Shown here one piece after another: positions 36,201 through 44,520 of a stretch of DNA of 64,000 bases (position 1 is its first letter; every line of letters starts with the position of its first letter). The notes beneath the pieces were generated by a model, which was given only the letters and a program-made list of their open reading frames with translations, did no database searches and had not been told where the DNA came from. Position numbers and translations under genes: made by a program. The DNA is from Macrobrachium rosenbergii (taxonomy: Eukaryota > Arthropoda > Malacostraca > Decapoda > Palaemonidae), in contig NC_089755.1 of NCBI RefSeq assembly GCF_040412425.1, positions 57,891,798-57,955,797 on the forward strand, in the 5' to 3' direction.

Positions 36201-36581
36201 AAGTTGTACCATAACGAGTTTTTTTTTTCTGTAGATAAAAATTTCTTGGTTAAACCATCATAAAACCAACCTGGAATCACAACGAATTCTCAACTGTAAA
36301 CAAGAGCCTGTTCCTTAAATCACCTGGAATCACAACGAATTCTCTACTGTAAACAAGAGCCTGTTCCTGAAATCACCTGGAATCACAACGAACTCTCTCA
36401 CCTGGAGGCCCAAGACGACACAGGTGTACCAAGGTGGGTTGTCCTCCACTGTGTAAAGAAGCTTGTTCCTCGAGTCGCTCTCCACCAGAGCTTCTCGAGA
36501 CTTCGCGACGTCGGTCTTTCCATCGGGATTCCCTTCTTCCTCGTCCTTTCCTCTGGCCTCTGGAGCGACTACGCCTTCCAT
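27799..36581 (-). CDS. SLC23A1: SLC23-family nucleobase/ascorbate transporter, 11 exons
   Basis: A polytopic membrane transporter of the NAT/NCS2 (SLC23) family; animal members are sodium-coupled carriers of ascorbate or nucleobases. Exons (minus strand): 36581-36402, 35362-35205, 34692-34493, 32751-32625, 31925-31805, 31192-31051, 29939-29826, 29369-29230, 28731-28492, 28360-28225 and 27932-27803 (or to a TAA at 27799). All phases agree and give about 563 codons; human SVCT1 is about 600. Family marks: [13 protein letters not shown] in helix 1, [43 protein letters not shown], the signature [31 protein letters not shown], and MFVGG with LLDNTIPG. Mammalian ascorbate carriers have P where this has Q. 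The protein probably continues past IKK, because AAAAA|GTAAGTG is a good donor and relatives have about 20-35 more residues. SLC23A1 and SLC23A2 cannot be told apart here. Confidence 0.93.
27933..28224 (-). other. SLC23 intron 10 with a (TCC)n tract at its donor
   Basis: 292-bp intron, GTAATG to attccag. On the sense strand an uninterrupted TCC run of about 25 units begins roughly a dozen bases after the donor. Confidence 0.85.
28105..28211. repeat. (GGA)n trinucleotide tract
   Basis: About 25 GGA units preceded by imperfect GAA/GGA. Poly-Gly and poly-Leu ORFs through it are artefacts; it is intronic in the SLC23 gene. Confidence 0.97.
28225..28360 (-). CDS. SLC23A1: SLC23 exon 10
   Basis: Acceptor cattttccag|TGGATG, donor ATTCCAG|GTAATG; 136 bp. 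Encodes [14 protein letters not shown], then [18 protein letters not shown] and LLDNTIPG, corresponding to the final helices. Confidence 0.95.
28492..28731 (-). CDS. SLC23A1: SLC23 exon 9
   Basis: Acceptor cttgcag|GTAGGA, donor ATG|GTGAGG; 240 bp, 80 codons, phase 0. Starts with VGSRRVVQ, completing the NAT signature begun in exon 8. Continues through a Gly-rich helix and [20 protein letters not shown], the best conserved block of the family. Confidence 0.97.
28870..29130 (+). mobile_element. SINE-like dispersed repeat, diverged copy in SLC23 intron 8
   Basis: The ctgggaggaaaac block, then gccgaagggacgctgcaaaa, agtaatgcctgcagtgcacc and tcgtgaggtgtac, in the same order as the copy at 16549. 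Its 5' part is strongly diverged. It lies antisense to the host gene. Confidence 0.7.
29175..29224. repeat. (CT)n microsatellite touching the exon 8 donor
   Basis: On the gene's sense strand the donor GTAAGG runs straight into (GA)n, so the dinucleotide tract begins at intron position 5-6. Confidence 0.97.
29230..29369 (-). CDS. SLC23A1: SLC23 exon 8
   Basis: Acceptor ctaatttcag, donor ACAAAG|GTAAGG; 140 bp. Encodes [15 protein letters not shown], then [13 protein letters not shown] and [11 protein letters not shown]. The QNxGxxxxTK core is the substrate-binding NAT signature. Confidence 0.97.
29826..29939 (-). CDS. SLC23A1: SLC23 exon 7
   Basis: Acceptor cttcttcacag, donor TTAGCCG|GTGAG; 114 bp. 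Encodes [18 protein letters not shown] and [16 protein letters not shown]. The Glu of ESIGDY corresponds to the helix-8 acidic residue needed for substrate binding in studied family members. Confidence 0.97.
29984..30125. repeat. (TA)n-(TATG)n microsatellite in SLC23 intron 6
   Basis: A TA run to about 30066, followed by GTAT/TATG repeats to about 30125. Confidence 0.95.
30361..30745. repeat. about 62-bp minisatellite in SLC23 intron 6
   Basis: Repeats of cagaagcattaaaatactgt, ccagaagt(t/a)ctaaatata and gtttagaagcatttaaactg, about six copies with moderate divergence. Confidence 0.92.
30836..31015 (+). mobile_element. SINE-like dispersed repeat, partial copy next to SLC23 exon 6
   Basis: Contains gtgtaacaggagaaaaacct, tgcagttgcactatgaaac, gaacgaaagaggttgcagct and a diverged gacgctgccaaa. 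It ends about 40 bp from the exon 6 splice donor. Confidence 0.8.
31051..31192 (-). CDS. SLC23A1: SLC23 exon 6
   Basis: Acceptor tatttcag|GTTCTC, donor CCAT|GTAAGG; 142 bp. Encodes [20 protein letters not shown], then [12 protein letters not shown] and PWFRVPYP. The last base plus GT of exon 7 gives a Cys before QWG, where mammals have Phe. Confidence 0.95.
31290..31690. repeat. 36-bp minisatellite filling SLC23 intron 5, about 11 copies
   Basis: The unit contains gctttacttactcaataac and taattggaaatttaaga. Because 36 is divisible by three, a false 133-codon ORF of 12-residue repeats appears on the plus strand. On the sense strand each unit carries TGAGTAAGTAAAG, close to a splice donor. Confidence 0.95.
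31805..31925 (-). CDS. SLC23A1: SLC23 exon 5
   Basis: Acceptor ttttctatag, donor TTCCCC|GTGAGT; 121 bp. Encodes [20 protein letters not shown], a short basic loop ([10 protein letters not shown]) and FKLFP, matching the region between helices 5 and 6 of relatives. Confidence 0.95.
32194..32525. repeat. three (CT)n tracts in SLC23 intron 4
   Basis: CT runs at about 32194-32256, 32350-32418 and 32504-32525, separated by unique sequence. The minus-strand Arg-Glu ORF across them is an artefact. Confidence 0.95.
32625..32751 (-). CDS. SLC23A1: SLC23 exon 4
   Basis: Acceptor ctaattacag, donor GCTCT|GTAAGT; 127 bp. Encodes [34 protein letters not shown] and SHWGISAL, aligned with the helix 4-5 region of human SVCTs (ITPTVALIGLSGF, HWGIAML). 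Confidence 0.95.
32864..33275. repeat. tandem array of (GA)n tracts with 45-70 bp spacers, 4 units
   Basis: Each spacer contains tgcctgggtataatgct and agaaatcaaaacaaaac; three also have aatatatactattt(a/g)gtg. GA runs differ in length. It lies in SLC23 intron 3. Confidence 0.94.
33276..34109 (-). other. part of SLC23 intron 3, no feature seen
   Basis: Unique AT-rich sequence between the GA-spacer array and a tandem duplication. Short ORFs only. Confidence 0.5.
34110..34405. repeat. about 147-bp tandem duplication in SLC23 intron 3
   Basis: Two diverged copies start at about 34110 and 34257 (ggattatccaaagc / ggattatccagagt). They share aagattccag, aggacataacccctgg / agcacacatgcccctg and gggctaa. 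Confidence 0.75.
34493..34692 (-). CDS. SLC23A1: SLC23 exon 3
   Basis: Acceptor catttttccag, donor TTCACAG|GTAAGA; 200 bp. Encodes [19 protein letters not shown], an extracellular-type loop ([20 protein letters not shown]) and [19 protein letters not shown]. The loop is close in length to that of animal SVCTs. Confidence 0.96.
34693..35204 (-). other. SLC23 intron 2
   Basis: 512 bp, AT-rich. Short internal repeats at about 34930-35060 (gacctgatct(c/t)ataaaatca twice; aatcagattaatatctaaat twice). Nothing else seen. Confidence 0.7.
35205..35362 (-). CDS. SLC23A1: SLC23 exon 2
   Basis: Acceptor accctttcag|CATTAC, donor GTCCG|GTAAGG; 158 bp. Begins HYLMMVEST and ends [11 protein letters not shown]. 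The QH pair of the first helix, conserved in the NAT family, is split by intron 1: Q ends exon 1 and H begins exon 2. Confidence 0.96.
35363..36401 (-). other. SLC23 intron 1 with decayed copies of the exon 1 end
   Basis: Besides a GT run near 35535, this intron holds (sense strand) four diverged copies of the exon end that encodes [10 protein letters not shown]. They lie at about 36130-36157, 36064-36096, 36021-36040 and 35977-36005. Two copies of an upstream part of the exon, like [10 protein letters not shown], lie at about 36340-36370 and 36286-36319. Three of the donor copies still have GT. Confidence 0.75.
35875..35965. repeat. 30-bp tandem repeat, 3 copies, in SLC23 intron 1
   Basis: acataagaccttgtttatca followed by attcacag, nearly perfect. 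Confidence 0.93.
36402..36581 (-). CDS. SLC23A1: SLC23 exon 1 (first coding exon found)
   Basis: Begins with ATG directly after an acceptor-like cctctttccag and ends CTCCAG|GTGAGAG; 60 codons. The acidic, charged N-terminus ([20 protein letters not shown]) is cytosolic in relatives and is followed by [17 protein letters not shown], the start of helix 1. An upstream exon, coding or UTR, is likely because an acceptor abuts the ATG. Confidence 0.9.
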
Positions 36582-36599
36582 CTGGAAAGAGGAAGAAGA

Positions 36600-37260
36600 A
36601 GAAGAGGGGAAGTTAGAGGACGGAAGACAACGGAAGCCTGGAAGGCAGAACGGAAGGTTGGGAAAACGAAAGTCTGGAAAACGTAAGGAAACGGAAGGTG
36701 TCTGGATAAGTTTTGTCCCAGTAGAAGCTGATCTGGAAACTGGAAGGAGGCGGAGTAAAGGTCGATCTGGAAGGGTACTGGAAAATGGAAGGTGTTAAGA
36801 TAAAAATACTGGAATAGAATCTGAAGAAAACGGAAGGCATCAGGATAAGACTTCCAGTAGACGCTGATCTGGAAACTGGAAGGAGGTGGAGTAAAGGACA
36901 ATTTGGAAGGGACTGGAAAATGGAAGGCGTTAAGACAAAAGTGCTGAAATAGAATTTGACTGGGATATAGATAAAAGAAAATGGGAAGAGTAAACATGAA
37001 AGTGTTCCAGGAATCCAATAGAAAATGGAAGGTGACGAAGTCATGGTACTGGAATTGTAATTAAAACTGATTAGGGAACAGACTGGAAGTGAAAGCTGCT
37101 AAAAGAAAGTTTTAGAAAAAAACTGGAAATGGAAGACTCTTAAAGGTGCAAGTATTAAAATGAAAGTTGATCAGGAAACATCTGGAAAAATGGAAGATAC
37201 CAAAATAAAAATCCTGGAATAGAAAACAGATCTGGAACCTACTGGAAAATAGAAGGTAAC
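36600..37260. repeat. degenerate repeats upstream of SLC23 exon 1
   Basis: A unit of about 138 bp is duplicated at 36691-36830 and 36830-36965 (gctgatctggaaactggaag in both). The shorter motif ctggaaaatggaaggtg recurs in variant form near 36778, 36913, 37122, 37182 and 37242. On the sense strand this motif reads as an acceptor-like caccttccattttccag, and it is also the real acceptor of exon 3. Confidence 0.8.
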
Positions 37261-37950
37261 AAAATGGTGAAGTCAGAACATTTATATGAACGAAAGTGAC
37301 TAAATGAATGTGCATGTCTAGACGAATCAGGGCACAGATGACAAAATGAATATGCCAGTGAATGGAAAGGACACATAGATTAATAATTCATGTTTTTCTA
37401 TATTCCAGCTATTGTTACCTCAGACAAATACTTAAATAGTCATAACTGAATAGTAACTGGCCCTGAGTAAGAGAAGTAGCCAGAAAATAAATACTATATA
37501 TAATTTATCAGAAAAATATATTTGATTGATTAATTACAATAGAGAATAAATTATTTTTCTTAATGTTTTTTATTGTAAGGTCGACAGAAAGGTCAACTTG
37601 AAATCCTTAACTAGAATCCACTTCCCCTGGATGGTTGAAAGAGCAAGACACCATGCTGGCATAAGGCCAACCTAATATACCAAAAACAACGCCAGCAACA
37701 TTCACAGGAGACCAGGTATTAATGATTAATATAAGTCAAGGTCAAGAGGAGAAGGTCTAACTCAAAAAAAGCAATTAAGACCAGACGCTTTTCAGAGTGA
37801 AGGTTTAGGGGTCAGGGGATAATCAGGACAGAGTGAATCCCAAAGCCTGTGATAAAAAGAGGTGCCTGAGATCGGGTAATCTGACAGGTGTTTCATGGTC
37901 GCCTAATGCATTTGTCGCTTAATGAAATTAAGTTTAAACGTGATCAGCGA
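37261..37950. other. noncoding stretch upstream of the SLC23 gene
   Basis: AT-rich. Contains one copy of a short dispersed motif (atgctggcataaggcca, about 37654). No gene seen. Confidence 0.45.
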
Positions 37951-37954
37951 TATA

Positions 37955-37956
<2 letters not shown>

Positions 37957-38039
<83 letters not shown>
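37957..38039. repeat. (TA)n-(GT)n microsatellite
   Basis: A long TA run passes into GT. Confidence 0.97.
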
Positions 38040-38040
<1 letters not shown>

Positions 38041-38160
38041 AAGGAGCAATAAAAATATGAACAAATGGACAAAGGGCAAAGACTCTTGACTTAACAATAC
38101 AGGAAAACTCCAGTTTGTTCCTTAATAAGGTTGGGTCTCCTGCATATGTCCTCTCTGGGT

Positions 38161-38163
<3 letters not shown>

Positions 38164-38220
<57 letters not shown>
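38164..38220. repeat. (GA)n microsatellite
   Basis: About 28 GA units. Confidence 0.97.
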
Positions 38221-38222
<2 letters not shown>

Positions 38223-38689
38223 CTGTCTGAGTTCCAGATACTGTTTTAGTGATCTACTATCGACTATTAATGTTTATTTTTACTATTCATTAAATGTTGT
38301 AATAAAGCTTTTTTCATGTATTTTTTAAAATCAGTTTTGAAAGTTCAAAGTGAAAATAAAAACTGAGAATTTTTCATCTGCTTTCAAAGCATGGCCGTTG
38401 TTTTTGCTGTTTTTGTAAAATATAAAATTTGGTTTTGGGTCTTGATGTTTTAAGAATGATGCTATTTTACTTTCTCGTTTCTTCCTTTCTTCTTGAATTT
38501 CCTTTCTATGACTGCTAGACGAGCGTGGCTCATTCCCTCTTTTCTTCCTATTTCCAATAATTCATTTCATAGATTTTTTCACATTTATTCCCAGGGTGTC
38601 ATTTTCTAAAAAAACATACGAAACCAGAAATGATAAATAAAACGTCTGGATTTGTCTTCAGTGCCTCAACCAACCTCAGTCGAGAGTTG

Positions 38690-38795
38690 TGGGAGGAGGA
38701 GGAGGAGGAGGAGAGGAAAGGAGGAGGAGGAGGAGAAGGAGGAGGAGGAGAGGAAAGGAGAAGAAGGAGAGGAGAGGAAAAGAAGGAAGAGAAAC
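38690..38795. repeat. (GGA)-rich purine tract
   Basis: Imperfect GGA/GAA/GAGAGG repeats; the Glu-rich ORF across it is an artefact. Confidence 0.9.
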
Positions 38796-39067
38796 CTGTA
38801 AATAAAGCAGGAATGCAGTATCAGTCACAAGAGTGATCTCGTGAATGGGGTCATGTTACGGAGCCAGCAACAGCAGAATGTTGCTTTTTCACATTTTTCT
38901 TTTATTTATTGTTTTTTTTTCTGGGGGTGGGGAGAGGGGTTGGGGAGGTTTCCGGGAGCGGAGCGTGACGTGATTTAGCAGATTTGTGATAAAGTAGCGT
39001 TAGCGAGTTTGTGATGAGATAGTTTTACTTATCTTTTTTATTAAGGTCTATCTGAGTTGTCTCTAAA

Positions 39068-39110
39068 TCATGCATATATATATATATATACACATACATT
39101 TATTGATTGA

Positions 39111-39191
<81 letters not shown>
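39068..39191. repeat. short (TA)n and long (CT)n microsatellite
   Basis: A short TA run, about 25 bp of unique sequence, then about 38 CT units. Confidence 0.96.
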
Positions 39192-39194
<3 letters not shown>

Positions 39195-40150
39195 CTAACA
39201 GACGTGTCTACACAATAACGTTGCTTTACTATCGTCGATAATATATAAGATCTAACATCAAATAAGACATAACAATAACAGTGAAAGATCCTGATTGATA
39301 ACAGGGCTGTATAGTTGTCTGATGCATACCAATGTTTACAAAATGTTGGTTGCCAACGCCCGGTGTTTAAGCAAAAGTATTATACTTTTGTGCACAGGGC
39401 TGGGATGTTTCGAAATGTGGACTTTCATGGGAATGCATTGACAGAAATATCATAACTTTGTAATAAATAGATAATTATATAAGTAAATAAAAAAAGAAAG
39501 AATAAAAGAAACAGGCAAATAATTAAATAAATAAAAAGATGAATAACAAAATGAATGAATGATATTGCAACATATTATGGGGAGAGTGGAACTTGCTCAT
39601 TTTTGTTATTCATCACTCAAGACGAAACTGTTCCTTTCACTCTGTTGTATAATATTTTTTTTTGTATACAGACTTTCTTTTGAACAAATTAAAAAGAAAG
39701 TTCAGTTTCTCCAGCAAATGTCTTTCTAAATATAGCTTTAAGAAGGCAAAATCTACTCGTATGTTGAAAGGCTTGCAATTGTGCTACAAGCCAGACATAC
39801 TTTGCGGTACTGGGAGAAAATGACTTGAGAACCTTTTTTTTTTTTTTGCAACAGCAATATCCGGAGGCGCTGTTCCTCTGGGCCCGCCCACGTAACCGTC
39901 ACACGACAACAAAGTCTTTTACTTCGTAGAGGTATCTGGGACGGGAATTCTAATGCCCTTGTTGTCCTACCCAGGTCCGAGTAATACTGGGAAAATTTAG
40001 GAAGGAAGGGTAGGAGTGGTATGAACTCCTATACGAAGAGTTGGTAGATCGTCTCTCTATCTTGCCCAGGCCCGAATAAAACTAGGAAAGATTAGAGTTG
40101 CCTCAACTCTCAGAAGAAGCTCTTGTAGATCGGGAATGGAATGGGATATA
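39192..40150. other. AT-rich stretch, no supported gene
   Basis: Contains a partly duplicated segment at about 39960-40130 (cctacccaggtccgagtaat / cttgcccaggcccgaataaa, each followed by actgggaaaat / actaggaaaga). Nothing else is recognised. Confidence 0.45.
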
Positions 40151-40151
40151 G

Positions 40152-40445
40152 AGTTTAGGCCAAAGGCCAAGCGATGGGACCTATTAGGTCATTCAGCCCT
40201 GGAAAGGAAATTGAGAGTAGGTAGGTTTGAAAGGTGTAACAGGAGGAAAACCTTTTGCACTATGAAATAATTGTTAGGAGAGAGTGGACAGCAAGATGGA
40301 AGAAAGAGAATATGAATGGAGGTACAGTAAAAGGAATGAAAGGGGTTGCAGCTAGGGGCCGAAGGGACGCCGCAAAGAGTCTGAAGCAATGGCTACAGTG
40401 CACCGCACGAGGTGCACTGGCGGCACTAACCCCCTACGGGGCTTC
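40152..40445 (+). mobile_element. SINE-like dispersed repeat, near-full copy
   Basis: ggccaaaggccaagcg at the 5' end, then taacaggaggaaaacct, gttgcagctaggggccgaag, gacgccgcaaag and gtgcaccgcacgaggtgcac, ending with the palindrome-like ccccctacgggg. One of the two most complete copies here. Confidence 0.88.
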
Positions 40446-41042
40446 CGTAGATCGTCTCTTAAGATGTTGCAGATTGCAAGTCAGGAAAAAGTGCAAGAAG
40501 AGAAGGCCAAAGCTATCAGTCTGTTTCCTGCTTTCTATTTATATTTTCTCGTCAACGGCGCAATGTTTATTTCTACCAGCTCCTATTGCGACACTGCAAC
40601 GTTGCAAAAATAACACACATGTTGATATAAGGTGACTTTCTGACCAAAACCAACTTCGGAAGGTGAGATAATCAAGAATCATTGACTATAATCGAGTTTA
40701 ATTCGATGACGAAGCAAGTTTGTTCGACTAACAATACTCCCTGAAGGAAAATGTTTTTTTTCGTCTGTGTTGATAAAAAAAAAAAAAAAACAAGCTAAGC
40801 TCAAGGTCTGGAAGGTTATTCTTGCGGTAACGTGACGTGGGGGGTTGGGGTGGGTTGGGGAGGTTCTCCCCCCACATTGCTTGGGAAATGTCAAGAGGAA
40901 AGAGAATGGCTGAGCATAGGGAATAGTTGCAAATAAATAAAATGTCCTTCTATTTGTAAAATACTTTTTAGGTATAGGGCACATTATAATGGGTCACAAT
41001 GAGACCAAAAATCCAAAAGAATAAATGAGACGTAACGCTTGA

Positions 41043-41045
<3 letters not shown>

Positions 41046-41075
<30 letters not shown>
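41046..41075. repeat. (CT)n microsatellite
   Basis: Fifteen CT units. Confidence 0.95.
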
Positions 41076-41077
<2 letters not shown>

Positions 41078-41425
41078 GACAACGCAGGTGCTTGACCATT
41101 GTAGTAGCAATAAACTGTCATTATCAAATCCAAGGTCATTTGATGCCAGATTTCTGGTGACATTGTGCGCAATTTACGATGTCATTATCAGATTTAAGGT
41201 CATTAAACTTTCGTTAATGTCAATGTGAACGTATTAGATTAATAGTTAAAAGTCATTTAATTATGTTCTGGAAAGTAATTGCTATCATTTTCTTAATGAT
41301 CTGCACCAATTGGAAAGACCATTAAAATTATTCGCTGGTCTTGGCATGATAATTCTGAGAAGTGAATTTGTAATTACAGATTATGTCGCTATACCTATCT
41401 AACTGTCTATGGATCTATCTATCCT

Positions 41426-41575
<150 letters not shown>

Positions 41576-41982
41576 TGAAAAACTGCACCAATTTATGAAA
41601 ACAACTATTTCTAGATCAAGAAAAACATAGGAACATTAAACACAGCAATATAAAAAAAAGCTTTAAAATTACTTTCTTCCAATAACAAAGGCTTGTCATT
41701 CCTAAGAACAGTTTCTTTCTTTTGCATTTCTAAGGTCCTCGTTGTGTCCTACTCAGCACTCGTGCCGGACTGAATATTTCTGTTGTGCAACTTTCTCTTT
41801 TTATCAGCAATATTTAAAGTAGTAAAAGCAATCAAAAATAAAAGAATAAGATTTAATGATAAAGAAGGGAAGATTGTGAGGCTAGATTTAAACACTCACA
41901 TATTCACAGGTGTGTGTATTTGTAAACTGTGCAGTACAACACAGGTGTACTGTATAGAAAACTGTAAGCACACATACACACA

Positions 41983-42013
<31 letters not shown>

Positions 42014-42179
42014 CATAATGTGTATATAAATTTATATATATACATGTATACATATATTTATATATATACATACATACACACACATACTGTACGTAAGTAT
42101 ACGAACTTCAATACACATGCCATACCCCACACATAAATTCCAACTAAACATACATTACCACAGTCACAAACACAACACT

Positions 42180-42480
42180 CTCCTACAGCAGAGAATAATT
42201 TCTGCTGGTGTATTTCGAGAAACAACAAAGGCGTGACTTATGCTCGGTCACGAATTCTCTCCTCCACTGAGGGGTCTATCGGCCAAGGCGAAGAGTATCT
42301 ATCGCTTAGTAGTAAATTCGTCACGTGAGTGAGAGAGTGAGTGAGTGCGTGCGTGTCCACTTTCGTCAAAGCTCCTGGGGCGACTAATGTTTGAGTACCA
42401 GGTGACGTAGTGTTTATAGTTTGGAGGTGAGGTGATGCGCATGCGCAGGTGTTACGAGGTAGACACGAGATGATATGGGA
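42180..42480 (-). promoter_or_regulatory. candidate promoter region, possibly of the SLC23 gene
   Basis: A GC-richer island in AT-rich surroundings with a perfect NRF-1-type palindrome TGCGCATGCGCA at 42436-42447 and several TCACTC-type initiator-like sites on the minus strand. The SLC23 gene lacks its 5' exon and points away from here, which makes this a possible start. No transcript evidence is available, and the distance (about 6 kb) is only plausible. Confidence 0.22.
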
Positions 42481-42514
42481 GAATAAAACTGAGTTCTGTT
42501 TTACAAATGTTTTA

Positions 42515-42700
42515 GGACGCTTAAATCAGGGGTTCGATCCCCGACAGCGCTAGGATGATTTAGGTATATTCTACTAAATCTTACTGAGATTCTGTTGACC
42601 CGAATAGTAGGTTATGCACGTGGTAGTTAAGCCAGTGGGGTGGGTTGCAACCAGGGTGAGGGCTCACTCCGAAAGAGTTGCTACTTAGCCTTCGCCTTGC
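42515..42700 (+). mobile_element. possible tRNA-derived SINE fragment
   Basis: GGTTCGATCCC at about 42531 matches a pol III B box and sits in a symmetric ggggttcgatcccc T-arm-like hairpin. No A box lies at the right distance and no tRNA fold is possible, so this is a fragment at best. Confidence 0.3.
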
Positions 42701-42815
42701 TAATTCCTTTATTTAGCTTTTGTTTATTATTATTTTTCCATACTTTCCTCCTGAAAATTGATAAACAAGGAAGTGACCTTTTGACCTCGTCTATGATAAT
42801 GTACCCCCGTTGTAC

Positions 42816-42817
<2 letters not shown>

Positions 42818-42873
<56 letters not shown>
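42818..42873. repeat. (AAT)n microsatellite
   Basis: About 18 units of AAT. Confidence 0.97.
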
Positions 42874-42874
<1 letters not shown>

Positions 42875-43277
42875 CAGACCAGTGACTTATTCCAATCTAC
42901 CTTCACCAGGCTAAACCGTCAAATCTACCCTTGACAGACGGACAGACAGAAAGGAATTTGGAACAAAACAAACTTCAGTAAACTAGACAGGTAAGTAGAC
43001 AGTGCCAAAGAAACAACACTTCTCCAAAAGACAGAAAAACAACGCTTCTGAAGACCTAAGTGACGGACATATAAAGAAAGTCTTCTTGCAAGCAGAGTAC
43101 AGTAGTCTTCAACCAACGCAACTGCTTGACGCAAAGCAGGAAGGACCCAGGGTGACTTAGACAATGATGATATGCCATTACTTTCCTGATTTCGGGTACT
43201 GCAGGAAGTCTTCGGGTGTGGTGTTGTTTCTACGTTGTTTATCTGGACTGGGTTTATTCAAGTGTGTCAGCTAAAGA

Positions 43278-43279
43278 GC

Positions 43280-43349
<70 letters not shown>
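43278..43349. repeat. (ATT)n microsatellite
   Basis: About 24 units of ATT; poly-Leu/poly-Asn ORFs are artefacts. Confidence 0.97.
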
Positions 43350-43989
43350 GAACAAGCATTCGTATGGAATTAACCTCAAGTGGCATTCATTTGAAGCAAA
43401 GTTAACTCTCTTTTCTCTCCGTTGGTTGGGAGATTCCAGTGGTCCACACCAAAACACGTATTCACTGCAGCACTTTACTATGACTTCTGGGCAGCCATTA
43501 TGCAAGAGCCCGTGCTGGCATAAGGCCTGCTTAATTTATACCAACCAACCAACCAACAAGCTTACACGGACTAAAGTGTCCGGTATGAGATGAAAAGCGG
43601 TTATTAGTCTATAAAAAATATGAAGGTAAATAACAGTATTTATAAATTTATTGATAGATAGGTATATAAATAGATAAATAGGTAGATATATAGGTAAATA
43701 GATAGATAGATAAAACACAATACCTAGATTTCACACACTCAATGACCGGCCCCACAAACTAGTAATCTTCTATCTGTGACGTCACAAGGAAGAGCAAGCG
43801 TTTTACTATTTAGTACTCAAGGCTAAAGGATATTGAGAACGGGGGGAGGGGTATTAGTGGAGTGGGGGTGGGAGGAGGTGCAAGAATTCTTTGGTTATTG
43901 CCCCATGCCCTTGCCCACGCCATAGCTCACAGAACTCATTGTGACCCATGAGTTTGAACTCGACCGATTCCCGTGATTTTCAAGACTAG

Positions 43990-44250
43990 CAGACCATACA
44001 GTGAGGTGGTTGGTCTAACGTCTTCTCGGTCTAAAAACTGTCTTAAACTGGTCTTTTTCCGTCTGCTGTGCAAAGTAACAGACAAGCAGAAAGGTAAACA
44101 GAAAGTTCTGAAGCCTTGGGATATATCCTTGATGGTAATAACGTTGATACTGTAACAAGTACACTATACAGTGAGATGTTTGGTCTAACTTCTTCTCGGT
44201 CTAGAAACTGGTCTTTTTCCGTCCACTGTACTAAGTAACAATTGGATAGA
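43990..44250. repeat. about 170-bp tandem duplication
   Basis: tacagtgag(g/a)tg, ttggtctaac and cttctcggtcta occur at about 43997 and 44166, followed by ggtctttttccgtc in both. Confidence 0.85.
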
Positions 44251-44271
44251 CAGGGAGACAGAGAGTTGCTA

Positions 44272-44520
44272 TTGCCCTTTCAAAGGAGCATAGGCCCAGC
44301 ATGAGTGCTCAGGCTAGATGGCTTGGTTCCTATTGCCCTTTCAAAGGAGAATAGGCCTAGCATGAGTGCTCAGGCTAGAAGCCTTGGTTCCTCCTTCCCT
44401 TTCAAAGAAACATAGGCCCAGCATGAGTGCTCAGGCTAGATAGATTGGTTCCTACTCCCTTTTCGAAGAAACGTAAGCCTAGCATGAGTGCTCAGGCTAT
44501 AGAAGCCTTGGTTCCTATTG
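44272..44520. repeat. about 62-66 bp tandem repeat, 4 copies
   Basis: Each unit contains gcatgagtgctcaggcta and ttggttcct with a diverged cctttcaaagga block. Confidence 0.94.

Noticed and set aside
42531..42560. tRNA gene from the ggttcgatcccc motif
   Set aside because: Only the T-arm-like part exists; no A box or cloverleaf upstream.
43254..43593. Poly-Leu / poly-Asn ORFs (also poly-Gly, poly-Ser and poly-Leu at 28021-28392)
   Set aside because: Trinucleotide microsatellites read in different frames; those at 28105-28211 are intronic in the SLC23 gene.
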